A stretch of DNA of 64,000 nucleotides from the NCBI GenBank assembly GCA_013399855.1, contig VXAY01004098.1, forward strand, positions 441,381 to 505,380. The letters run 5' to 3'. Source of the DNA: Oxyruncus cristatus. Its lineage: Eukaryota > Chordata > Aves > Passeriformes > Cotingidae. The translations under genes were made by a program, and so were the position numbers. Below are positions 34,351 through 46,600 of this stretch, one piece after another. The notes beneath the pieces are model-generated. The model saw only the letters and a program-made list of their open reading frames with translations. It ran no database searches and was not told where the DNA came from. Numbering within the stretch: position 1 is the first letter of the stretch; every line of letters starts with the position of its first letter.

Positions 34351-37300
34351 GAATTCTCACCTCTCGCCCCTTCTGCCTCTTGCTGGTCAAGGCTCCAAAG
34401 AAAGGCTCCCAGCAGTGGCAGCCTGGCAGGTCAGGAGCACCACAAGCCTTCTGAGCACACGTCAGCTGGGAAAGCTGCACAGCCTCGTCTCCTTTGGAGA
34501 TATCCCTCAGCACCTCTCCCCAAAGCTCTTGAAGTGTCTCTTGGTGTTCAAACTCCATCTTCACAGCCCGGAGCAGTGACAGAGGAGGAAAAGCCACACA
34601 CTCCCGAACTGGCCATCGTTTGGTCAGTCAGCAGGGCTTAACTAGATCTTGGCCAGGCCAACCAGAAACCAAAAGGAAACCCTGTGGTTTCTGTCCCTTC
34701 AACTGGGCAGCCCCAAGAGGGAACAGGACTCCTGCAGGTTCCTAATACTGGTTCCACTAACAGGATCACTGATTTAAGACTCATGAGCCTCTTAGTGCTA
34801 ACGAGCTAAGCACTGGCACGTCTGATGAGGCTTTGGATACAAGTATTTATTTACTCCCTCCTGTGATGAGGAACAAAACTCCACCTGCAGGGAAGCAGAT
34901 GCTCAGCCAGGGCATGCTGGCACAGGGCTCGCCATGGGCCTCAGAGGTTGAGATGGTGTCCCCAGCACCACTGGGGTGATCTTGCACCCCAGGAAGGATC
35001 CTGGGCATCCAAACCACACAAAACCCATCAGGATGACTAAAGGATGGACATGGTGCCCTCAGCATTGATACTCCTTCTCTGCAGCAATCCAGCCTGCTGG
35101 TTAATGTAGGCAGAACCTTCGGGACTAATTGCATGTTACCTGCCATTTTCATCACAGCTCATTGTATGCTTTTCCAAAAATTAAAAATAAATCAATAGAA
35201 AGGGAGAAAAATGTTATTTTTAGGCACTTGGACCTCAGCTCTTGGAGCCTCCTCTATAAACTAGAATCACTGTCAAGTTTCAGAGTCAAGATCAAGTTAG
35301 TTTAGTTTTCTTTTAAGTAAGAACTGTAACATACTGAACAGACATCACTTGCCAAATATTTCTGCCTTTCAAGCATTGATGTATTTCACAGATGGGTGTA
35401 TGTTCTGGGGGACATCTCTTCTCCCACTTGTAATTATTTGAACACAGATGGTAAATCAAGTCCTTCCTCTCCCTGAGAAGCCAGGGATCGTCCTGCAAGT
35501 ACAGCGTATTTCTCTTTGCTGGGAACAGGTCTTCTACATCAGGAAATGCAATGCAGCTAGTGCTTGGCTGCTGGTGCCTTCTTCCCAGCCTCCTTGTCTC
35601 CCTGAAACAGAAAGGAAATCTCTTTTTATCCAGTCCTTTCTGTAAGTGACTCCCTGAAAGTGGCCAAGCTTGTACTTGGGTTGCATTTCGTTGTCTGCAG
35701 CTCATTTAAAAGCTCCCAGCTAAGAAAAGGAGTTGCTGCTCAGCCCCTCCTGCCGGTCCAGCAGCCGTCCCTCCCTCCAGCCAGAGCCAGAGAAGGAGAG
35801 GGTGTTACTTCCATCCCTGCACTTAGTTGTCAGGAAGCCCCACGACCCGGCACAAGTTGGGACTCCCGGGAAGGCGGCCAAACCAGGATCCTGCTTGCCA
35901 GCCTTGCCAGAGCAGGCGCTTGACAGCCATGCTTTGGGGAAGGTTTTGATGTGCATTTGAAGGTAAGAGTCACTGGGCCCCAGTGGTATGGCTCCATCGT
36001 CCCCCCTGCCACAGGCAGGAGCCAATCCTGCCCTCCTTCTGTGGTTCTCTTTAGGCTTGCCTGGAAATCTTGGCACAGGGCACTTGCAGCGCAGGCTATT
36101 TGTCTTTCTGCAGCAATCTTCTTCTGATGCTTCCCAGGCTCTGTGCCTGCACATGTGAAACGTCTGAATTTGTGGTGACAGCCCTGAGCCCTGGGACTGC
36201 TGTGACGAGAGGAGTTCAGGGCTCCCCTTGCTCTGCAGTGACCATGAGACGGCGTCACCACCGCGGCTCTCTGGGGTCTTTTTGCAAGGGATTTGTGGTA
36301 CTATAGGAAAGTCTGTTGCATGGCAATATAGGGCTTGTTTTCTGCATCCATGTTGGGCTTATTGTGATACTGGTCAACTGTCCAGTGGAGTGACATCTTT
36401 AGGTCACTGCTGCAAAGGAGCTCCGTGGGTCTGGGCAAGTGTTGGCACTGCTCCTACTGCCCACAAAGAATTCACACTGCTCCTTGTCAGAGGCTTCCTA
36501 ACAACACTACTGCATTAAAACCTGAAGAAGTAAGGAAACTAAAGTACTCCCTTAGTAGGGCCATGACAGATCAGCAAAATGCTCTTAATGATACCATAGT
36601 TACATTTAGCGTAAATACATAAAGCATGTATTAATTTTTTCATTTTCAAGAGCTTAATTATTCTTAGCACTCTCTGCTAAGACTCTGCTTCTGCCAGTCA
36701 TTTGACCTGCTGTAACATCCCAGCTCCTGTACCTGTGAGTGCTTGTTAGTTATGATTCATCCTTTCAAATAGATATAATCCTGGCATTCCTTTTTTTCCT
36801 GGGCTATGTCAAACAAAGTACATCCCAGTTTTCTTACAGCTAACGTCACAAAAATTTTTTTCTCATGCCAGTGCAAGAGAAAATTCAAGAGTGTGTTACT
36901 CCCTTTTCTTGCATGTCACAGTGTGTCTTTTCATCCGTACTTGTTTCAAAGGACTCTGGGCACACCACCAGGCGCAGGTTCCCCCCAGGCCCTGCATAAC
37001 ACCTGGCAATCCCAAGACAGTCACAGGTGGCTTTTGGTGCCTGGATGTGAGCAACTGATCTGAGACCAAGAAATCTAAAATAGGGCGAGGCAGGAGTTTG
37101 GGACCCTGTCTGCCACTCTACTTGTAGGTTGTTCTTTGAGCTCCTAGCCAACCTGATAAGACTGTGGTTTAAAAATCTCAAAACGACCACTTTGTGTGGC
37201 CTTCTTTTTCCTGAGGCGGGAACATCCCTGTTGGAAATGCTCTTGTCAGGGCTTGTTCTCTGGTGACCTGTTTTGGGATTTGATTATGGAGGGTAAGTTT

Positions 37301-39755
37301 TTCAATTGAAAACCTGATTTCAAGCATTTGGCTCCTCAAAATAGACTCACTCAGGCTCCTCAGCCCCTGGCCAGCATGGGGGCATTGGCCTCTCAGGACA
37401 GCGGGCGGGAACGACGTCCCGCAGCCGGGGGGCAAGGAGAGACAACACCACAATGGGAATCACTTGTCTGAAGCTGTTGACACCCCACCCTTGGCTCCAT
37501 GGTGGGGCTGGTTCAAGTGAACCTCAAACCATGATTAAACCACAGCAGAAAATCAGGCGAGAGGCAGAGCAGGGGCGAGTGGAGCAGGCGTGGTGGTATG
37601 TGGGGCTCGGCTGCGGGGGGGTTGTGCTTTCACACTGGGGACAGGTCAGCGTGGGGCTCTGCACTACCAAGGTGTTGTGTAGTCCTGTAAATATAACATA
37701 GCTTGTGTTTGTTGCGTTTAACTCTTTTCCTGTTCCCTTCAGGTTCTTTACTTGGTCCTAATAGCAGCAATTCTTTATCCTGATTTTGCCCGGGCTCGTG
37801 CTGAGATGACCCTCACAGTTTTAATAGAACGATAACAATTTTTCCAGATTTGTGGAGTTTCCACGGGATTACAGTAAATATTACAAAAGTCTGTGTGCTA
37901 CATGGCCTCTGAACCGCCTGTGCTTGAAGTTTTTAAAGTGCTCGTTGCCTCTAAATTAATACCATTTCCACAGGTCTGGAAAAAAATATTCCCATCCTTA
38001 TTTGATACTTTTGCTACTTAGGAAAAAAAAAAAGTATCAGGGCTTGCCTTTTCTCCATCAGCATTTCAAGGAAACCAAATTAACCAACCTTCTCTTCAAA
38101 CTTCTCAAAAAACAAATGAAAGGTTTTTGGTGTGTCTGCCGTATGTGTGTATTGACAACCACTTCCTTGCTCCTGACTCTGCTGACTTTTTTACTGGTTC
38201 CAGTCAGCCCCTCCTTGGTCAGTTTTCCACCTGTCATAATTGTTAATGTACTAGTTGTATTTTCTATTAATGATACATTATTTAATTACTACCTTTAACA
38301 AGCCAGGGGACTGCAGTGAGCTGTTAACCAGCTGCTTCTTTTCCTAATTAGTGACACAGCCTTTTGGCTTGCAAATAAGGCTGTCAAAGAACATTCAGGT
38401 TGGCATCCAGGCTTTGGGTGCCTCTGCTACTGTGTCTCGGTAAGAGGGAAACCACCCCACTGGGAAGTCACCCGTGTGGGCTGCAGGTGCCTGGGCAAGT
38501 GGAAGAACCTTCAGCAGAGCCTGGCAGCAAAGCAGTGAGGCTTCTACAGCTAAGGAAACCCAAGAGGAAGAGTGGGACATCCTAGAGGAGGGTGGGATTT
38601 GCTGGTCTGCATGAGCTTGAGCTGGTAGCTGATCCTGGCGCTTCCTCACAGCAGCTGGAATTGGGTGTATTTATTCTCCAGTGCCCTGAATGTCTCTGGT
38701 ACTCAACGTGCAGTTTCATAATGACTGGTTGAGGAACATTATGTAGATGGAGAAAATAAGGAAACAAATCAAACCACAAGCAGATTGCTGGCTACATGGC
38801 GTGACAGCTTGTTACTGCGAGGAGTTGCCCAATGCCAGTCCGGCTGCATGATGAACGAACATGAGGAATGAGTCAGGTTTTCCTAAAGGTCTCCAGTGAG
38901 AGTAAACTAATTGGACTAAGTATCCTGAAAGTATCTGGGCCAGCAGACACGCCACCTTCTCAGGTAGGTATAAAACAGAGGGCAGAGACACCCAACAGCA
39001 CTTCTGCCATGAGGTCTGTGGGGGCAGGGGGTTGGCGCTGGGTCACACACACTGTGAAGTGGGATGGCCTGTGCCAGTGAACTGTTATCAAGGCAGTTGC
39101 CATGTCCCCAGTTTAGTTTAACTGGGCTGAAGCATTCCTAGAACAGCGCGAGAAACAGCCATAAGCCCTCTCCATCCCTGCTGCCGGCCAGTGCCAGCCC
39201 TGCCAGGGAGCAGCAGGTGGAGAAGCTGGACAGGGCAGTGAGGATGGGGAGAGGCCCAGCCCAGGCATCGTCCCTGCTGCAGCTGCATCACACTCACACA
39301 TCGCAGCAGGAAGGGAAGGCAGCAGGGCTCCTGCTGGGACTCACACATCAGAAGAGGCACCACAAAACACATTTCATATATTCAGTTCCAACAGCAGTGG
39401 TGCCCCTCTTTTGCCTTGAGGTCTCGTGGGGCATTTTGGGACAGTGCAGTAACCACCTTGCTGAAAAACATGAAGGCATTATCAGACGTTTAACAAACAT
39501 CAATGCTTTAATATAAAAACAGGCATTAAAACGGATTTCCAAGACCTGCCATCCCTTTCCCTGTTGCAGACTTTAAGGTAAAGGTGCCTTTCAACCACAG
39601 GAGGGACCGAGCTGCCCACACCCCAGTACTACACAAAATGAGCTGAAGGCCAGGGAGCAGAAGAGAAAGTTAAAGCGCAGTAGAGCTGCACATGACTGTG
39701 TCCCTCAGAATAAGGCTCCGCCTCAGAACTGGCAGCAAACAGACTAAACGTTCAT
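34351..39755. other. Intergenic region downstream of ZFX
   Basis: About 5.4 kb without a supported gene. A short GC-rich patch lies near 37370-37440. Open frames up to 144 codons (35720-36154 minus, 35830-36261 minus) overlap each other in different frames and have no recognised domains, so they look like chance. Confidence 0.55.
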
Positions 39756-39776
39756 TAAAAGGAAAATATTTTGAAT

Positions 39777-39782
39777 TTTATT
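39777..39782 (-). terminator. Distal AATAAA polyadenylation signal, ZFX
   Basis: AATAAA on the minus strand with A/T-rich sequence around it, followed downstream by T-rich sequence. It is the last canonical signal before the sequence loses its UTR-like character. Confidence 0.45.
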
Positions 39783-40167
39783 TTTTCACGTTATTATCAA
39801 GTACACAATTACAATAATGTCACACATCCCTATATGGTTCTATGTATTTTGTTTTTTTCTTTTGTCTTTTTTACAAAGTGTACAGAGGGAAGGACGTATA
39901 CAATATTTAACAGGGTATTTTCTACAGAACAATAATTTATATTATGTCCTTGTAAAAATCTGTACCTTTTTTAAACATTAAACTGAAACATCCATTTTAT
40001 AGCATTTGCTAAGCAAATTATTTAAGAATTAAAACTAGCCTGTAACTAATGTCAGTACATTAACAATAACTATAATTTCATTTTCTCTTTATACAGACAA
40101 ATACATTTTACAAAATCCACTTGACCAAACCCTTAATTATTTAAAAAAAAAAAGTTTCAACATTGTG

Positions 40168-40171
<4 letters not shown>

Positions 40172-40203
<32 letters not shown>

Positions 40204-40243
40204 AATGATTCCAGGCAACAAAAAAAAAAAAAAATTTAAAAAT

Positions 40244-40279
<36 letters not shown>

Positions 40280-40297
40280 TGTATGATTCCAGGCTAC
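40172..40297. repeat. A/T homopolymers with a duplicated 19-base insert
   Basis: An A run of 29 (40172-40200) is followed by ggaatgattccaggcaac, then A/T runs and a second A run of 28 (40251-40278), then gtatgattccaggctac. The copies of 'atgattccaggc' are 78 bases apart. This is either a real duplication or an assembly error in homopolymers. Confidence 0.75.
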
Positions 40298-42190
40298 ATA
40301 AGAGAAAGAAAACGCGTAAAATTGTGTTCTTTGTCTTTCAGCTTATTTAAAAAAATAAAGTTAAAATGGCTAAAATCCTCAGCAATACTATGGTAATTTA
40401 TGCAGATTTTGTACACTTTCCAGGTTTCCAGTTAGAAAATGCTTGAACATAAGAGGGGAAAAAAATAGTCACAGGCGGGCACTTTGCAAGAAGCGAACGG
40501 GAAATCTCTGCTGGGTTTTACTGCATCTGATTTGGCATCAGTAGGCAACGGACAGCTACGGCCATGTAGGAAATCCACTGGCTTCAGCGGGGATTTCAAG
40601 GAAGGCACAATGCAGCACGGCCAGGTATTACACGCTAAAGAGTCACGGCCCGCTAGTAGCAGTATTATACAAGAGCACACCGGGCAAGTCTGGGGACACT
40701 GTCAAGCAGGCATCGAAAGGAAAAAACATCATACGACACAGACAGTGACATGGCATTCGACTGTCCCGAACTGCACACTACAGACAAGTATTTCAGCTCA
40801 CAGTGAGACAGGAGGGGCAGCGCTCGGTAACAAAACAAAACACAAAATGCTTAGAGGACACACAACCGAAAGGAAACCTTTGCCCTCCATCACCCTAAAC
40901 TTGAGATCATCACTAAAACTCCTGTTCGATTTCAACTGGAAGTTCACCTGCCTAGAAACAAGAATTAACACTGGGCCAGGCTCTGAACCCTTGCCATTAA
41001 GGAATTGCTGGTTACAAGTTTATCCTAATCTGGCAGGCAGAAGGGACCGAATTCTGCAATTAATCGTCAAACAGTGGCTGGGGTGGGAATCTGAGCATGG
41101 GGAGCAGGGCCAGGTCCTAAAATCTGGCATGTAATTAAATAGTTTGGGTTTTTTGCTCCACAGTTGTTAAGGTACATGACTTCGTGCAGCAATTACCTAA
41201 TGACATGGTGCTACTTTATAATAGTCTTCAGGTGGCAAAATTGCATGTAATAATTGTAATATTCTCCCAGCTGTTTATAAACAGATTAAAAGAACTGGGT
41301 TAATTCTGGATACTGTACTAATTAATAAACAGCAGCTGAACACAGCTACTAATGGCTCAGGAAAAACATTCAATTTAGTAACAAAACTGCTTCTATCAAA
41401 AATTACTTTTCTTATTAAGGATATCTACCTTACAACATCTCTACTCCTTACGCACATGTCTGCTCTGCTCCATTCCCCTCTTAAGCTCTCACTGTAAATA
41501 TCTGCTTTCCAAAATCGAGGCACCTCTTGGTCTTAAATTTTATTCTAAAACAACTCACAATAAAAGTGTGACTTGAACCACAAGCTGTTTTTTAAAGAAA
41601 TACCAACACACATAAAAGCATAAAGTTTGAGGTACATTTACCAGCACATACAGACAGTTGTGATCTAGTATTAACTCTGCAAATGGAACACGAGTATTTT
41701 ACGTTTCCAACATTAAGACAGAAGTAAAGCGAAAAAAACCCCAACTCATTTTCAACACACAAAACCTTTCAAAGACAAAGAAGCACAGAACAATAAATGT
41801 ACTATTTGAGCATACTTTTAAATTCGCCCAAGATAAAAACCTCCCCAAACCACTTTATAAATATTTTTCTCTCTGAAACCAGAATTAAAACACAAATATT
41901 TTTCTGCAACAAAGTGAGATTTGTAACTCCTCAAATAGAAAATAGTTAACCTGCCACAAAGTCTGTATAGTTAAAACAAGACAATCAGGTGGGCCCTAGT
42001 GCCTTTACCATCAACATGACAATTCCCCATTTTTTACACACCTCTGACAATTTTATTGAAATTTTGTATTTTTAAAATTCATGACAAAACTGCATTAACA
42101 TGGACACTGTGAGTATCAACGAGGTCAGTTAGATAAATATATCTAAATAAACTATTACGGTTGAAAAATTCAGTAAGAGACAGGGTTTAC

Positions 42191-42211
42191 TTTATTAAAT
42201 GCAACTTTATT
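42191..42211 (-). terminator. Paired proximal AATAAA signals, ZFX
   Basis: Two AATAAA hexamers on the minus strand (42196-42191 and 42211-42206), 15 bases apart and about 300 nt after the stop codon. They could define a short 3' UTR form. Confidence 0.45.
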
Positions 42212-42340
42212 GTTGCCATCTTTTCTTCATTTATTAAACAAACTGAATAGAATTCAGAACACGCTATTGAACAAAAGGTATAAAAGTCAACTAGAAGCAA
42301 TAATCCTATTTTTATACAGCAACAAATCAAATGCACAGTA

Positions 42341-42412
42341 TTTTTTTGTTGGTTTTTTTTTTGTTTGTTTGTTTGGGTTTTTTTTGTTTGTTTTTTTTTT
42401 GTTGTTTTTTTG
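42341..42412. repeat. T-rich (GTTT)n low-complexity tract
   Basis: T runs broken by G and GTTT units. In the ZFX mRNA this reads as an A-rich (CAAA)n tract about 100-165 nt after the stop codon. Confidence 0.75.
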
Positions 42413-42506
42413 GGGTGTGATCGCAGGTGATTGGCTTTAAAATAAGCTAACTGCCTGAAGGGCAAATTTCCTTTATAATTCCAGCCATAAGTCTGTGAAA
42501 GGGACT

Positions 42507-43693
42507 TTAAGGCAGCCCAACATCTTTATGATGTCGCATAATGTGCTGGTTCTTCTCTGAAGGCCTTCGGAAACCTTTCTTGCAATACTCACACCGGTGA
42601 GGGTAGTCTTTTGTGTGAATGGAAATGACATGCCGTTTGAAGCCTGAGGCGTCTGTAGTGCTATACTCACAGTACTCACACTGATAAACTTTCCTGCCAC
42701 TGTGTGTTTTCATGTGTTTTTTCAGCTCGTTTTGCTGCCTAAAGCCCTTTCTACATCTCTTGCACCTGAAAGGAAGATCCTTTGTGTGAACTGAGAGTAT
42801 GTGGCGACTCAGAATGAAGGGATCTGCAATCTTAAAGTCACAATGTCTGCATTGGTGCAATTTTTTACCCTTGTGAGCCGCCACGTGTTTTTTCAGTTCC
42901 GAGGGCCTGTGAAAGCCTTTATCACACATATCACACTTATGAGGATAGTCTTTTGTGTGGACTGAAATTATGTGTCGTTTCAGATCACTCGAGTTTGAGC
43001 TCTTATGGTCACAATGCAAACACTGATGTGTTTTACTTTCTGGATGCATAAGCGTATGCTGCTGTAGCTCTTTGGTATCTGAAAAAGTCTGGAAACAAAT
43101 ATCGCACTTGAGTGGCGTTTCCTTACTGTGTTTAGTCTTTACGTGGGTTTTCAAGTTGGAGGAGTCGGCAGATCGGTACTCGCAGTATTGGCACTGGTAG
43201 GGCTTCTCACCAGTGTGGATCCGCATGTGCTTCTTGAGCTCCGACGGATGGCGAAACCCTTTGCCACACTCCACGCAAATGTGTGGAAAGTTCTTGCTGT
43301 GGACAGCTAAAAGGTGGTGACTCAGTAACCCTTGCTCTGCTGTCTCATAATCGCAGAATTTGCACTTGTGCATTTTATTAACTCCTTTGTCCCTGTGCAC
43401 CATCTTGTGAGTGAATAAAGTTCCTGCATGAGAGAAGGTTTTCCCACACTCATCGTATTCAATAAGCTTTTCTGTTTTGTTGGTCAGCTTGTGACTCTCT
43501 AAGTGGTTATGTAAACTTATTTTTTTATTCGTAGTGTAATCACAGTCTGTGCATCTGTATTTCTTCTTCGTAAGAAGGTGCTCCGGGTGGTTTTTCATGT
43601 GCCTTTTCAAGAAACCTCTAGATTTAAATTTCTTTCCACAAATCATGCAGGGGTAGACTGTCAACGGATGACCATCAGGGCCAATGATTATTG
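42507..43693 (-). CDS. ZFX: ZFX coding exon 7 (13 C2H2 fingers, stop)
   Basis: A single exon for residues 400-794, ending in 'HHKDVGLP' and TAA (42509-42507). Its acceptor is TTGTTTTTCAG. Zinc ligands start at C415 (finger 1), C447 (2), Y479 in place of Cys (3), C510 (4), C539 (5), C567 (6), C596 (7), C624 (8), C653 (9), C681 (10), C710 (11), C738 (12) and C767 (13). Fingers alternate between H-x3-H and H-x4-H spacing, as expected for the ZFX two-finger repeat. One classical 'TGEKPY' linker follows finger 5. Confidence 0.98.
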
Positions 43694-46600
43694 CTGAAAA
43701 ACAACAAAAAAACCTTTCATCAGTATTATACAACATTACATTTCAGTAAGTGTCAGACTGCAATGCTAACAATACAATGAATTGTTGAATGAGATTGGAC
43801 ACAAACACTTTACTATACAATAAACAAGCTTGTTAATGGGTTAGGTAGAAGAAACTGAAGGAATTACTGCTTTCATTAATTTTCATTACTAAGAAAAAGG
43901 AAATACTGTTTTTTGATGGAGACAACCAATGCATCACCCAGCTGTTCTTCAACTCAATTAATTCTATTTTCAAGAATTCTGATGTTACACATTAAATATA
44001 TGCAGAAACCAACACTGGTGCAAAAAAGAGTGGCCAACTTGTTAAACTGAGTATTACCCAGTATGCAAAACACATGATCTTCTTTGACTCCCCACAGATT
44101 TGTAGATAAAAGTTTAATCTGGCAGTTTAATCACCTACTGTTGACTACAATTCACATGTCCCCAAACTAACACCTCTTCTTGTGCCATCTGTCACAGTTA
44201 CAAACTGAAGAGGTACCAAGCAGGACTCAATGAGAACACGTTTTACATTAAGATACCTCAGAGCTTTGGAACTTATTTGCACTCATCCATCAGCCTGATT
44301 TGTTTACCCTGAATTTGTCTAGGCATGTCAAAAAACCTCTCTTTTCCAAAAATGTTTTATAAGGAGAGCTGACGAAGTAGTTGGAAATAGAAAAACCCAA
44401 CTTTAATTTGCCCAATTTACTGAGTCAGTGCTAAACAAAACAGAACTCCTACAGTTAAGTCACAATTTGGAAAGAAACTATAGTATTATTTAAGTCAAGG
44501 CTACTAAAGAAAACAGTTGTGTGCTTTTTTCAACTTTATCAAACCTAATAAGTAATTCCAACCATAACACAGTACTAGCAGAAACCAAATAATGCCAAAG
44601 AGCACTTCTGTTCTCACAGATGCAAGGAAAAATATAGGCATGGACATAGAGGCAATTTACTTCATAATTAAAACAGAAAAGGGTATAGAAGTAACACTAC
44701 CAAACATTAATATACAATGTTCAGACTTTCCACTTACCTATTGAGCTGATAAAATGAAATGCATTGTTCTACATATTTTCAATAAAGACTAAAAGGGTTT
44801 TTAAAAAGCACTAGTACACTATACGATTTCTCAAACGTCACCCTTAAAAAAGTTACAATAAACATTAAAATTGGTGTGGCAAGTTAAGTGTATAGGTTTT
44901 TAACATTTTGATACTGATTTTTTGCTATGTCAGAGATGGTTTCCTTCAAAAGCCCATCAAAATCCAAACCATGTAATTAACATTTTTTAAAATAAAATAT
45001 GTACTCACTTGTAATGTAAAAGTGGTGTCAGCAAAGTAATTACCCAAATCACTATTTTTACATGACATTGCACATGCTATCAGCAAAGTGCATCTGTTCA
45101 TGGGCAAGTGCCTCGAGTACAGCCAGCCACCAGGTACTCACCTGTCTGATACTGCCTGGACTCAGGTCTCCTCTTTTTCTTTGGTTTTTGCTTGGCCAAC
45201 CTCCCAAGTCCAGATGACTCATCTATGTGCAAGAGAGCACTTGCAGTGCCATTCCGACTTTCGATGCCATCATTATTATTACCTACCAAGGTAAGTTAAA
45301 AAGTTACCTACCATCTCTACAGATAATTCCAGCACAAACTCTTCAATGGCAACAAGAGCAATAATAAACTATTATCTGGACATTTAATCAAACTGTAATA
45401 TTATACAGCATGAGCTCAAAGTGTCTCAGTATATAACTGATGAATTATGTTTGCTATTATGAGCTTGGAAACACTGGCTTTGTCAACCTAATTTTACAGG
45501 AGTACACAATTTACAGAAGTTAATAGTTTTCCATTACACAGAGAATTCTCCTTTAAACGCAGCATTTTTGCATGTCTTTGGTTGCTAATTATAGCCAAGA
45601 TGTTTAACATCGGTAAATAACATCATGTCACAATATCTACTGCGCCTGGTTTTCTTGTCAGTCCTGTAATATATCTGTGTGTGAGCTCCCATTCACTTCT
45701 GAACGTCTGAATTCACCTGACTGAAGTTTGTCACACAGCAAGTTTCTGAACTGGAACTGCAATCAAAGAATCCTTCTGAACAGCCCATAAAGTGGCACAC
45801 AAAGTACACTACTTACTATTTGTACACCTGATGCTTTTGCACTTACAAATTCTTTCTAGTGGGAACAAAGAGCATGCTCAGCGTTGTGTAACAGAAAGAA
45901 GGAAACAATCTTTGCCTCACAGACCTTTGTGTTTAAATACACAAATGGTACCACTGCATGTAAAACAAACATGAAAATTACAAGCAAATTTATCCATATA
46001 TTCAAGAAGGTATTTACTGGACATTGGTTTAACACTGGTGATTTAAGGACATAAGTAAATTCTAATAATACATTTTGTGGTTGAGTATTTACTTGAATCA
46101 ATAAAAGGCAACAGTTCCTCATGAAAGCAAAGCACACAAGTAAGACAGGAAGACTGAAGTAGAAGAAAGTGCAAGATGCTCAATAGCTGTTCCTTTTGCA
46201 GAGTGCAGAGAATTATTATTCATGACTAATGTAAGGAGACTGAGCCAGGCACAGACATGTGCAGAGCCTGAAGGTTCTGATCTATATGTCAGCTCAAGTG
46301 TTGAGCAGCAAATGTGGCACCTTAAGAATGCTGAAAGCAAAAACCCGTTTTACATCTTACATGTAGAAAGTACAGTTTGCAACAGGTGCCTGAAGCGTCT
46401 TTTAAATTTAACAGAGAACAGGCCCCAAACACTTTCTAATACTGGAATAAAACTGCAAAAACTTGCTGGAATATAAAGCACAGTGAGACCAAGCTTTGCT
46501 ACAATAAAGCAACATAATAAATTTAGCATTTTAAGATGCCATTGCTATCAGCTCCTAAACCCTCTGTAAGTGGTGAAGAGTTCCAAGAAATGCAGATGAC

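Larger units (their letters stand above)
39756..42506 (-). other. ZFX: ZFX 3' UTR (probable extent)
   Basis: This lies downstream of the ZFX stop codon on the minus strand. It is AT-rich, with two proximal AATAAA signals (plus-strand TTTATT at 42191-42196 and 42206-42211, about 300 nt after the stop) and a distal one at 39777-39782, so the transcript could end near 42.18 kb or near 39.76 kb. It contains A/T homopolymer tracts and a (CAAA)n-like tract. The distal limit is inference, but mammalian ZFX also has a multi-kilobase 3' UTR. Confidence 0.55.

Noticed and set aside
34076..34597. 173-codon minus-strand open frame across the orphan CpG island
   Set aside because: Composition-driven in its GC-rich half. 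No recognised domain and no supporting splice chain. Kept only as part of the CpG-island observation.
35720..36261. Overlapping 143- and 144-codon minus-strand frames
   Set aside because: Two different frames of the same stretch are open at once. Neither shows a domain and there is no splice context, so chance is the simpler reading.
43128..43310. Plus-strand open frame opposite the ZFX zinc-finger exon
   Set aside because: Shadow of the conserved minus-strand finger-coding sequence.
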